Part shown: piece after piece, positions 1 through 5,453 of the stretch | Layout of the letters: each line of letters opens with the position of its first letter | Numbering within the stretch: position 1 is the stretch's first letter | Assembly: GCA_017444505.1 (NCBI GenBank) | Contig: JAFSWK010000251.1 | Location: 1 to 6,280, forward strand | Length of the DNA stretch: 6,280 nt | DNA from: Rhodocyclaceae bacterium | GTDB taxonomy: Bacteria > Pseudomonadota > Gammaproteobacteria > Burkholderiales > Rhodocyclaceae | Direction of reading: 5' to 3' | Notes under the pieces: generated by a model | Told to the model about the DNA's origin: nothing | What the model saw: only the letters and a program-made list of their open reading frames with translations | Databases searched by the model: none | Made by a program: the position numbers and the translations under genes

Positions 1-360
1 CGTGACGGTAGCGCCGAAAAAGACTTGTTCGACGCCTTGCTGTCGCTCCGGGTCGACGACTTCGGCGTTTGCGGTGCGCTTGGTGAGGAAACGGATGCGG
101 CGATCCATTTCGCGCAGTTTTTTCTTGCCGTAAATGTAGTCGCCGTTTTCCGAGCGGTCGCCATTGCCGGCGGCCCAGGCGACGACTTCGACCATTTTCG
201 GGCGCTCGACGCGCACCAGTTGGTCGAGTTCGCGCAGCAGGGCTTCGTAGCCTTTGCGCGTCATGTAGTTTTTGCTGCCGGCGGGCAGCGCGGGCGCGTT
301 GCCGTCGCCGCCGTCTTCGTCGTCTTCGTGGTCGCTTTCCTTGACGAATGCCTTGTTCAT
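1..360 (-). CDS. greB: Transcription elongation factor GreB (partial, C-terminus off the left edge)
   Basis: GreB binds in the secondary channel of RNA polymerase and stimulates cleavage of backtracked RNA, rescuing stalled elongation complexes in the cytoplasm. The first 120 codons are visible, from the ATG at 358-360 to the window edge. After an acidic, low-complexity N-terminal tail (residues 8-20, rich in Asp and Glu) comes the N-terminal coiled coil. At its tip is the family signature GDRSENGDYIYGKK (residues 67-80), with the two acidic tip residues Asp68 and Glu71 that help hold the catalytic magnesium in Gre factors. The following REMDRRIRFLTKR is the GreB-type second helix. YIYGKK together with RFLTKR favours GreB over GreA. 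The usual NADYIYGK reads NGDYIYGK here. Roughly 40-50 residues of the C-terminal FKBP-like domain should lie outside the window. No clear Shine-Dalgarno precedes the ATG. It is transcribed divergently from argB. Confidence 0.95.
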   Translation of the reverse strand, partial: MNKAFVKESDHEDDEDGGDGNAPALPAGSKNYMTRKGYEALLRELDQLVRVERPKMVEVVAWAAGNGDRSENGDYIYGKKKLREMDRRIRFLTKRTANAEVVDPERQQGVEQVFFGATVT

Positions 361-391
361 GGTGTGCGAAGTGTGCGTCAAAAAGCGGGCG

Positions 392-397
392 ATGATA
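392..397 (-). promoter_or_regulatory. Candidate -10 element of greB
   Basis: On the minus strand the sequence TATCAT (5 of 6 matches to TATAAT) lies about 31 bp upstream of the greB ATG, which would give a leader of roughly 25 nt. The hexamer at 17-bp spacing (415-420, TAGCGC on this strand) is a poor -35 match, so the call rests on the -10 and its position. It interleaves with the argB promoter on the other strand. Confidence 0.35.
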
Positions 398-411
398 CCG
401 GGCAACGGGGC

Positions 412-430
412 GGCGCGCTACAATCGCGCC
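412..430 (+). promoter_or_regulatory. argB promoter -10 (TACAAT, 419-424) inside a GGCGCG/CGCGCC inverted repeat
   Basis: TACAAT at 419-424 is a 5-of-6 match to the sigma-70 -10 consensus and would start transcription about 26 nt before the argB ATG. It is framed exactly by GGCGCG (412-417) and its reverse complement CGCGCC (425-430). No convincing -35 hexamer is present at 16-18 bp spacing (395-402 is GC-rich), so the promoter may be weak, activator-dependent or GC-adapted. The rest of the 361-456 gap holds only the greB -10 on the opposite strand. Confidence 0.4.
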
Positions 431-456
431 CTTTCCTGTACGAAGACGAGACCATC

Positions 457-1341
457 ATGCCCAACACCGAAGTTTCTCCCGCCCGCAAAGCGCGGATTCT
501 GGCCGAGGCGCTGCCCTATATCCAGAAATTCAGCGGCAAGACGATTGTCATCAAATACGGCGGCAACGCCATGACCGATGCCGCGCTGAAGTCTTCATTT
601 GCCAGCGATGTGGTGCTGCTCAAACTCGTGGGGCTGAACCCCATCGTGGTGCACGGCGGCGGCCCGCAGATTGAGCAACTGCTGACCCGCGTGGGCAAAA
701 AAGGCGAGTTCGTGCAGGGGATGCGCGTGACCGATGCCGAGACGATGGAAGTGGTCGAAATGGTGCTCGGCGGGCAGGTGAACAAGGAAATTGTGAACCT
801 CATCAACCAGCACGGCGGCAAGGCCGTGGGGCTGACCGGCAAGGATGCGCGCTTTATCCGCGCCCACAAGCTGAAGGTGCAGCATGGCCCGGCGGGCGAT
901 TTGATTGACATCGGGCATGTGGGCGAAATCACGCAGGTCGACCCCACGGTGCTGACGTTTTTGTATCAGGGCGATTTCATTCCAGTCATCGCGCCCATCG
1001 GCGTGGGCAAAAATGGCGAGACCTACAACATCAACGCCGACGTGGTCGCGGGCAAGATTGCCGAGACTTTGCAGGCGGAAAAACTCGTGCTGCTCACCAA
1101 CACCGCTGGCGTGCTCGATGCCAACGGCAAGCTGCTCACGGGTCTGACGCCTGCGCAAATCGACGCGCTGGTAGAAGACGGCACGCTCTCCGGCGGCATG
1201 TTGCCGAAAATCGGCTCGGCGCTGGATGCGGCGCGAAACGGTGTGAATTCCGTGCACATCATCGACGGGCGCGTGCCGCATTGCTTGCTGCTGGAAATTT
1301 TGACCGACCACGGCGTCGGCACCATGATTCACGGGCAATGA
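457..1341 (+). CDS. argB: N-acetylglutamate kinase (acetylglutamate kinase)
   Basis: ArgB phosphorylates the gamma-carboxyl group of N-acetyl-L-glutamate with ATP, the second step of arginine biosynthesis, in the cytoplasm. The 294-residue product has the usual family length. Visible hallmarks of the amino-acid kinase fold are IKYGGNAM with the catalytic Lys33, the glycine-rich HGGGPQI (66-72), GMRVTD with Arg90 that contacts the N-acetylglutamate carboxylate, YNINADVVAG (190-199), LLTNTAGVL (212-220) and GGMLPKI with Lys251. The N-terminal segment ILAEALPYIQKFSGK (14-28) matches the N-helix of hexameric, arginine-inhibited enzymes, so feedback inhibition is likely (inference). The ATG at 457 is chosen because homology starts there. 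The frame is open back to position 25, but that stretch is antisense to greB. The stop TGA shares the tetranucleotide ATGA with the start of the downstream ligase, implying co-transcription and translational coupling. Confidence 0.97.
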   Translation: MPNTEVSPARKARILAEALPYIQKFSGKTIVIKYGGNAMTDAALKSSFASDVVLLKLVGLNPIVVHGGGPQIEQLLTRVGKKGEFVQGMRVTDAETMEVVEMVLGGQVNKEIVNLINQHGGKAVGLTGKDARFIRAHKLKVQHGPAGDLIDIGHVGEITQVDPTVLTFLYQGDFIPVIAPIGVGKNGETYNINADVVAGKIAETLQAEKLVLLTNTAGVLDANGKLLTGLTPAQIDALVEDGTLSGGMLPKIGSALDAARNGVNSVHIIDGRVPHCLLLEILTDHGVGTMIHGQ

Positions 1342-2951
1342 GCGCCTTTGCGCCTTATCTGCTGCACCATCTGCCGCAGCAGACCGCCGCACGCACGCCG
1401 CAGGCTACGGCGCTGATTTGCGGCAAGACCACGCTCCGTTACGCCGAACTGTGCGCGCAGTGCAATGCGCTGGCCGCGCACTGGCGGCGCACCGGACTAA
1501 AACGCGGCGCGCGCATCGCCATCTGGCTGGAAAAATGCCCGCAGGCAGTGGCGGCCTGTTTTGCCGCAAGTCAGGCGGGGGCGGTGTTCATTCCCGTCAA
1601 TCCGCTGCTCAAACCCGCGCAGGTGCGCCACATTTTGCAAGACAGCGGCGCGGCGGTGCTGGTCACCAGCGCGGCGCGTCTGCCGCTGCTGGCCGCAGAA
1701 CTTTCCGCTTGCGAGGCGCTGCAACAGGTGCTGCTTGCAGAGGCGGCGCTGCCTGCGTCTGCGCCCGAACTGCCTGCGCATTGCGCGCTGCATACGTATC
1801 CCGCGCCCGAAGAGGCCACGCCCGCGCACGTTACGGGACAGACGGAAAATGACCTGGCGGCGTTGTTGTATACCTCGGGCAGCACGGGGCGCCCCAAAGG
1901 CGTGATGCTTTCGCATCGCAACCTCATCGCAGGCGCGGCCAGCGTGGTGCAGTATCTGGAAAACCGCGCCGACGATTGTTTGCTGGCCGCTTTGCCGCTG
2001 TCGTTTGACGCCGGTTTTTCGCAGCTCACCACTGCGTTTTTGGTTGGCGCGCGCGTCGTCTTGCTCAACTATCTTTTGCCGCGCGACATCGTGCTGGCCT
2101 GCGCCCGCCACGGCGTCACGGGGCTAACCGCCGTCGCGCCGCTGTGGATGCAACTGGCCGGGCTGGATTGGCCCGCCTCGCACTCGTTGCGCTACTTCGC
2201 CAACACCGGCGGCCATCTGCCGCGCCCCGTGGTGCAGCAACTGCGCGCACGGCTCGCGCCTGCGCAACCGGTGTTGATGTACGGGCTGACCGAGGCGTTT
2301 CGCGCCACCTGGCTGCCGCCCGAAGAAATCGACCGCCGTCCCGACAGCATGGGGCGCGCCATTCCCAATGCCGAAATCCTTGTGCTGCGCGCAGACGGCA
2401 CGCCCTGCGCACCCGACGAACCAGGCGAACTGGTGCAGCGCGGGCCGCTGGTCGCGCAAGGTTACTGGAACGATGCCGCGCGCAGCGCCGAGCGTTTTCG
2501 CCCGCTGCCGCCCGCGCTGTGTTCGATAGCGGGCGCGGGGACGGAACGTGCCGTCTATTCCGGCGACACCGTGCGCATGGATGCCGAGGGCTATTGCTGG
2601 TTCATTGGCCGTGAGGACGAGATGATCAAAACTTCGGGCTATCGCGTCAGCCCCGCCGAAATTGAAGAGGCGCTCTACGCCAGCGCGCTGGTGCGCGAAT
2701 GCGCCGCTTTCGGTCTGCCGGATGCTGCGCTGGGGCAGCGCATTGCGCTGGCCGTCCAGCCTGCCGAACACGGTACGGAGGACGTGCGCGCGCAACTGCT
2801 CGCCCACTGCCGCGCCACCCTGCCCGCCTGGATGCAGCCGTCGCGCATTGCGCTGTATGCCGCGCCGCTGCCACGCAACCCCAACGGCAAGCTCGACCGC
2901 CCCGCCCTGCGCGCCGCGCTGCTGGCCGAAGACGAAGCGCAAAACGCCTGA
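1338..2951 (+). CDS. AMP-forming acyl-CoA/amino-acid ligase, exosortase A-associated type
   Basis: This is an ANL-superfamily enzyme that adenylates a carboxylic acid with ATP and transfers it to a thiol, either CoA or a carrier-protein phosphopantetheine. The 537-residue product is full length. In order it shows the P-loop-like LLYTSGSTGRPKGVM (176-190), a SFDAG motif with Asp224, MYGLTEA (314-320), YSGDTVRMDAEGY (407-419) with the ribose-binding Asp, the hinge and A8 region GREDEMIKTSGYRVSPAEIE (424-443), and the C-terminal PRNPNGKLDR (512-521) with catalytic Lys518. Nothing essential is missing. By recall it resembles the TIGR03098 family (exosortase A system-associated ligase), which normally adjoins a PLP decarboxylase; one lies 1.2 kb downstream on the same strand. 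The start is the ATG at 1338, overlapping the argB stop by 4 bp. The frame is open 19 codons further up, but those codons lie inside argB. The substrate is unknown. Other possibilities are an ordinary medium-chain acyl-CoA synthetase or an NRPS-like stand-alone adenylation enzyme. Confidence 0.85.
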   Translation: MSAFAPYLLHHLPQQTAARTPQATALICGKTTLRYAELCAQCNALAAHWRRTGLKRGARIAIWLEKCPQAVAACFAASQAGAVFIPVNPLLKPAQVRHILQDSGAAVLVTSAARLPLLAAELSACEALQQVLLAEAALPASAPELPAHCALHTYPAPEEATPAHVTGQTENDLAALLYTSGSTGRPKGVMLSHRNLIAGAASVVQYLENRADDCLLAALPLSFDAGFSQLTTAFLVGARVVLLNYLLPRDIVLACARHGVTGLTAVAPLWMQLAGLDWPASHSLRYFANTGGHLPRPVVQQLRARLAPAQPVLMYGLTEAFRATWLPPEEIDRRPDSMGRAIPNAEILVLRADGTPCAPDEPGELVQRGPLVAQGYWNDAARSAERFRPLPPALCSIAGAGTERAVYSGDTVRMDAEGYCWFIGREDEMIKTSGYRVSPAEIEEALYASALVRECAAFGLPDAALGQRIALAVQPAEHGTEDVRAQLLAHCRATLPAWMQPSRIALYAAPLPRNPNGKLDRPALRAALLAEDEAQNA

Positions 2952-2973
2952 TGCGCGACGCGCCGCACGGACG

Positions 2974-3006
2974 AAAAAAAAACGGACGCCCACGGCGTCC
3001 GTTTTT
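2974..3006. terminator. Bidirectional intrinsic terminator between ligase and porin
   Basis: A perfect 8-bp GC-rich stem (2983-2990 pairing with 2994-3001) closes a 3-nt loop. It is flanked by nine A on the left (2974-2982) and five T on the right (3002-3006). Read on plus, the hairpin is followed by TTTTT and ends the argB-ligase transcript 22 bp after the ligase stop. Read on minus, it is followed by nine T and ends the porin transcript. Confidence 0.93.
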
Positions 3007-3028
3007 GGTGTGATGCGCTGCCGCGCAA

Positions 3029-3967
3029 TCAGAAGCGATGCACGATGCCGACGGCGAATTCGTTGGTGTTGTCCTCGCCTTCCGGTTTCTGATAGCGATA
3101 ACCGGCGTACAGCGAGGTGCGCTTGGACAGGTCATACGAATAGGCGATGGAAGCAATCTTGGCATCGTTGTCGCGGACGCCGCCGATGTCCGATTCCTGA
3201 CCATAACCGACGCTGATGGTGCCATTGCCCACCGGCACGGCCACGCCCAGGTTCCAGCCGCTTTCGTCTTCCAGCGCGGCAGGCTCAAACTGGTTGAGGA
3301 TGTAGCTGCCGGTGATGCGGGCGACGCCGAAGTCGTAGCTCAGGCCGATGACGTGGTTATCGACCACATCATTCTGCGCGTGCCAGGCGTACATGGCGCT
3401 GAAAGCATCGTTGTCATAGCGCAGGCCAACGCCGTAGATGTCTTTTTTGAGGTCGCGGTCTTCATCCAGGGTATAGAACACCACGCCCTGGAAACCACCC
3501 AGATCCGGCGTGGCATAGGCGACGGTGTTGGCCGCGCGGGCTTCCAGCGTACCGGCAAGGTTCACGTTGCTGGTGCGGAAGGTGTTGGAACCGTTGGCGT
3601 CATAATCGGCCAGCCAGTTGTTGAGCGGCGTGGAAAGATAACCGGCAATCAGCGTACCGAAGCCGCCCGCCAGACCGACGAAAGTGTCGCGGCCTTCGCC
3701 CGCCAGACCCGTGGCATCATCATTGACCAGCGTGGTTTCCACCTGGAAAACCGCCTTCAGGCCGCCGCCGAGGTCTTCGGAACCTTTCACGCCAATGTAG
3801 GAATCCGTCCACAGGGCGGAATCAATGCGGGTGACGTCGTGCCCCGCTTCATCGGGCAGGGAGGCAACGCCAATATCCATCTGACCGTAGACGATGACGG
3901 ACGATTGCGCCATGACAGGCAGGGTAAACGCAGAAGCAGCAGCCAGCGCGATGAGTTTCTTTTGCAT
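3029..3967 (-). CDS. Outer-membrane general porin (Gram-negative porin superfamily)
   Basis: The product is predicted to form a trimeric 16-stranded beta-barrel that lets small hydrophilic solutes cross the outer membrane. The 312-residue precursor starts with a Sec signal peptide: MQKK, a hydrophobic core, and a likely cut after VMA at residue 20. The mature start SSVIVYGQMDIGV is the typical first strand of betaproteobacterial porins. Other family marks are YIGVKGSEDLGGGLKAVFQVE, the RDTFVGLAGGFGTL stretch leading into constriction loop 3, and the C-terminal strand ending VGIVHRF, whose final Phe is the BAM recognition residue. It is shorter than the roughly 350-400 residues common in this group. 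The loop 3 entry reads AGYLSTPLNNW rather than the frequent LGR-type sequence, so the eyelet may differ, and substrate selectivity cannot be predicted. It has its own strong ribosome-binding site and terminator. By eye it is slightly less GC-rich than its neighbours, which may reflect high-expression codon use rather than transfer. Confidence 0.93.
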   Translation of the reverse strand: MQKKLIALAAASAFTLPVMAQSSVIVYGQMDIGVASLPDEAGHDVTRIDSALWTDSYIGVKGSEDLGGGLKAVFQVETTLVNDDATGLAGEGRDTFVGLAGGFGTLIAGYLSTPLNNWLADYDANGSNTFRTSNVNLAGTLEARAANTVAYATPDLGGFQGVVFYTLDEDRDLKKDIYGVGLRYDNDAFSAMYAWHAQNDVVDNHVIGLSYDFGVARITGSYILNQFEPAALEDESGWNLGVAVPVGNGTISVGYGQESDIGGVRDNDAKIASIAYSYDLSKRTSLYAGYRYQKPEGEDNTNEFAVGIVHRF

Positions 3968-3974
3968 GATGATG

Positions 3975-3980
3975 TTCTCC
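3975..3980 (-). promoter_or_regulatory. Strong ribosome-binding site of the porin gene
   Basis: On the minus strand GGAGAA lies 7 nt before the ATG at 3965-3967. It is the best Shine-Dalgarno sequence in the window together with that of the carrier protein, and it confirms the porin start. Confidence 0.85.
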
Positions 3981-3991
3981 AGGTTAATTCA

Positions 3992-4015
3992 GGAAAATCC
4001 GTTTCCACGCGGAAA
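3992..4015 (-). promoter_or_regulatory. Two mutually exclusive small hairpins in the porin mRNA leader
   Basis: On the minus strand the order is TTTCC (4015-4011), GCGT, GGAAA (4006-4002), CGGAT, TTTCC (3996-3992). The central GGAAA can pair with either flanking TTTCC but not both. The downstream hairpin ends 11 nt before the ribosome-binding site. Stems are only 5 bp, so a regulatory role is tentative. Confidence 0.25.
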
Positions 4016-4053
4016 GTTGGCGTACCATCTGTCCAAGCTCCCGCAGTGCCTAA

Positions 4054-4059
4054 ATGATA
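4054..4059 (-). promoter_or_regulatory. Candidate -10 element of the porin gene
   Basis: TATCAT on the minus strand (5 of 6 matches to TATAAT) lies 86 bp upstream of the porin ATG, implying a leader of about 80 nt, as is common for porin mRNAs that are regulated after transcription. The hexamer at 17-bp spacing (4077-4082, CTGTCC) is a weak -35. No better -10 was seen closer to the gene. Confidence 0.35.
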
Positions 4060-4103
4060 GTCTTTCCTGATAAAGCGGACAGCGAAAGCGCACGTTCTGC
4101 TTG

Positions 4104-4131
4104 TTTACAGTACGCAACACTGTTGCATAAA
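4104..4131 (+). promoter_or_regulatory. Candidate promoter of the PLP decarboxylase gene
   Basis: TTTACA (4104-4109, 5 of 6 to TTGACA) is followed after 16 bp by CATAAA (4126-4131, 4 of 6 to TATAAT). The surrounding block 4081-4140 has 28 G or C in 60 bases by hand count, clearly more AT-rich than the coding sequence. The 5' leader would be about 45 nt. The spacer is almost filled by the palindrome annotated separately. Confidence 0.35.
4111..4129. promoter_or_regulatory. Near-perfect 19-bp palindrome, candidate operator
   Basis: The core GCAACA-C-TGTTGC (4114-4126) is a perfect 6+1+6 inverted repeat. After one mismatched pair (4113/4127) the symmetry continues with TA (4111-4112) and TA (4128-4129). 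It sits in the intergenic region between the divergent porin and decarboxylase genes, inside the spacer of the candidate decarboxylase promoter and upstream of the candidate porin -10. The size and symmetry suit a dimeric helix-turn-helix repressor or activator. The regulator is not identifiable here. Confidence 0.45.
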
Positions 4132-4183
4132 CGCTTCACACCGTTGCTTTTTGCCAACTATTTCACACTCGCCGCCGACCACG

Positions 4184-5416
4184 ATGTTTTCCCCTCACAC
4201 TTCCCTGCCCGATTTTCTTGCCGTGCGCGACGGCCAACTGCACGTCGACGGCGTGCCCGTCTCACAGCTTGCCGCGCGCGCGGGCACCACGCCGTTCTAT
4301 GTGTATAGCCGCACGGCCATCGGCGCGCGCATCGCCGCCTTGCGCGCTGCGCTGCCGCCCGCCATCCATCTGCACTACGCCATCAAGGCCAACCCGATGC
4401 CGGCGCTGGTTTCGGCCATCGCGCCGCAGGTCGATGGGTTTGACGTCGCCTCGGCGGGCGAACTGCTCACCGCGCTCAATGCCGGCATGGCGGCGGAATC
4501 CGTGAGCTTTGCCGGCCCCGGCAAGACGGCGGCGGAATTGCGTCAGGCCGTGGCCGCAGGCGTGCGGGTGCATGTTGAATCGCGGCGCGAAATTGCGCTG
4601 CTGGCCGAGTTGCAGCAATCGCTGGGCGTGGGCGCGCGGGTGGCGCTGCGCATCAATCCGGATTTCGCGCTCAAAGGCGCGGGAATGCGCATGGGCGGCG
4701 GCGCGCGCCCGTTCGGTATCGACGCCGAAGCCGCGCCCGAGGCGCTGGCGCAAATTGGTGCGGCGGGCTTGCAGTTTGAGGGCTTTCACCTTTTCGCCGG
4801 TTCGCAAAACCTGAAAAGCGATGCCATCATCGCCGCGCAGCAAGCCACGCTTGCGCTCATTGAACAACTGGCCGAGGCCGCGCCCGCACCGGTGCGCCAC
4901 TGCAATCTGGGCGGCGGTTTCGGCATTGCGTATTTTCCCGGCGAGACGGCATTGGACCTTGCGCCCATCGCGGACAACCTCGCGCAACTGAGCGAGCGCG
5001 CTGCGCGCACGCTGCCGCAGGCGCAACTGGTGCTGGAACTGGGGCGCTATCTGGTGGGCGAAGCGGGCGTGTATGTGTGCCGCGTGCTGGACCGCAAGAC
5101 TTCGCGCGGCACGACGTATCTGGTCACCGACGGCGGTCTGCACCAGCATCTGGCCGCTTCGGGCAATTTCGGGCAGGTCATCCGCAAAAACTATCCTGTG
5201 CGCATCGCCACGCGCATGGCATCGTATGCGCCCACGGAAGAAGTCAGCATCGTCGGCCCGCTGTGCACACCGCTGGATATTCTGGCCGACAAGATGACCT
5301 TGCCGGTGGCCGCGCCCGACGATCTGGTGGCCGTGTTGCAGTCCGGCGCCTATGGGGCGAGCGCCAGCCCGCAGGCGTTTCTGGGGCATCCGCCGGTGCG
5401 CGAATTGCTGTTGTAG
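4184..5416 (+). CDS. PLP-dependent decarboxylase, exosortase A-associated type (DAP/Orn/Arg decarboxylase fold)
   Basis: This is a fold-type III (alanine-racemase-like barrel plus beta domain) PLP enzyme, expected to remove the alpha-carboxyl group of an amino acid or amino-acid-derived substrate. The 410 residues cover both domains. HYAIKAN holds the PLP lysine Lys68. FHLFAGSQN (201-209) corresponds to the H-x-GSQ motif of diaminopimelate decarboxylase (DAPDC). LGGGFGI (242-248) binds the PLP phosphate, and ELGR (285-288) takes the place of EPGR. In the C-terminal domain GPLCTPLD holds the catalytic Cys361, and SGAYGASASPQAFLGHP carries Tyr390. The SASPxxFLxHP ending and ELGRYLVGEAG suit, by recall, TIGR03099 (exosortase A-associated decarboxylase) better than LysA. 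The start is taken at ATG 4184. A TTG at 4151 in frame would add 11 residues, and neither has a good Shine-Dalgarno. The gene runs convergently into the carrier-protein gene 14 bp away. The substrate is unknown. Confidence 0.87.
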   Translation: MFSPHTSLPDFLAVRDGQLHVDGVPVSQLAARAGTTPFYVYSRTAIGARIAALRAALPPAIHLHYAIKANPMPALVSAIAPQVDGFDVASAGELLTALNAGMAAESVSFAGPGKTAAELRQAVAAGVRVHVESRREIALLAELQQSLGVGARVALRINPDFALKGAGMRMGGGARPFGIDAEAAPEALAQIGAAGLQFEGFHLFAGSQNLKSDAIIAAQQATLALIEQLAEAAPAPVRHCNLGGGFGIAYFPGETALDLAPIADNLAQLSERAARTLPQAQLVLELGRYLVGEAGVYVCRVLDRKTSRGTTYLVTDGGLHQHLAASGNFGQVIRKNYPVRIATRMASYAPTEEVSIVGPLCTPLDILADKMTLPVAAPDDLVAVLQSGAYGASASPQAFLGHPPVRELLL

Positions 5417-5417
5417 C

Positions 5418-5453
5418 GGCGCGGGCGCGTTCAGCCCTGCGCCAGTTTGTTTT
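5418..5453 (+). terminator. Imperfect intrinsic terminator of the decarboxylase gene
   Basis: GGCGC+GGGC (5418-5426) pairs with GCCC (5434-5437), a bulged T (5438) and GCGCC (5439-5443), around a 7-nt loop. The hairpin starts 2 bp after the decarboxylase stop and is followed on plus by agTTTGTTTT (5444-5453). The minus strand has no T-run after the stem, so the signal is directional. It overlaps the last codons and stop of the convergent carrier-protein gene. Confidence 0.55.

Noticed and set aside
25..456. N-terminal extension of argB by 144 codons
   Set aside because: The stretch is antisense to greB and to the promoter region, has no homology to kinases, and ArgB is already full length from the ATG at 457.
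595..1392. 265-codon minus-strand open frame opposite argB
   Set aside because: His/Arg/Ala-rich composition typical of the complement of a GC-rich gene, with no recognisable domain; argB is certain.
2124..2993. 289-codon minus-strand open frame opposite the ligase
   Set aside because: Antisense shadow with biased composition. The ligase keeps all its adenylation motifs in the plus frame.
3038..4057. 339-codon plus-strand open frame opposite the porin
   Set aside because: The porin on the other strand has a signal peptide, ribosome-binding site, terminator and family motifs. The plus-strand frame is a GC-rich antisense shadow without recognisable domains.
4151..4183. TTG start giving an 11-residue longer decarboxylase
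   Set aside because: The added residues show no family similarity and there is no Shine-Dalgarno before the TTG. The ATG at 4184 gives the expected length, though it too has a poor ribosome-binding site.
4262..5389. 375-codon minus-strand open frame opposite the decarboxylase
   Set aside because: Arg/Ala/His-rich shadow with no family motifs; the decarboxylase frame is convincing.
4184..5416. Decarboxylase as lysA (diaminopimelate decarboxylase)
   Set aside because: The fold and catalytic residues agree, but CTP replaces CES, ELGR replaces EPGR, and the C-terminal ending matches the exosortase-associated type. The lysA symbol was therefore not used.
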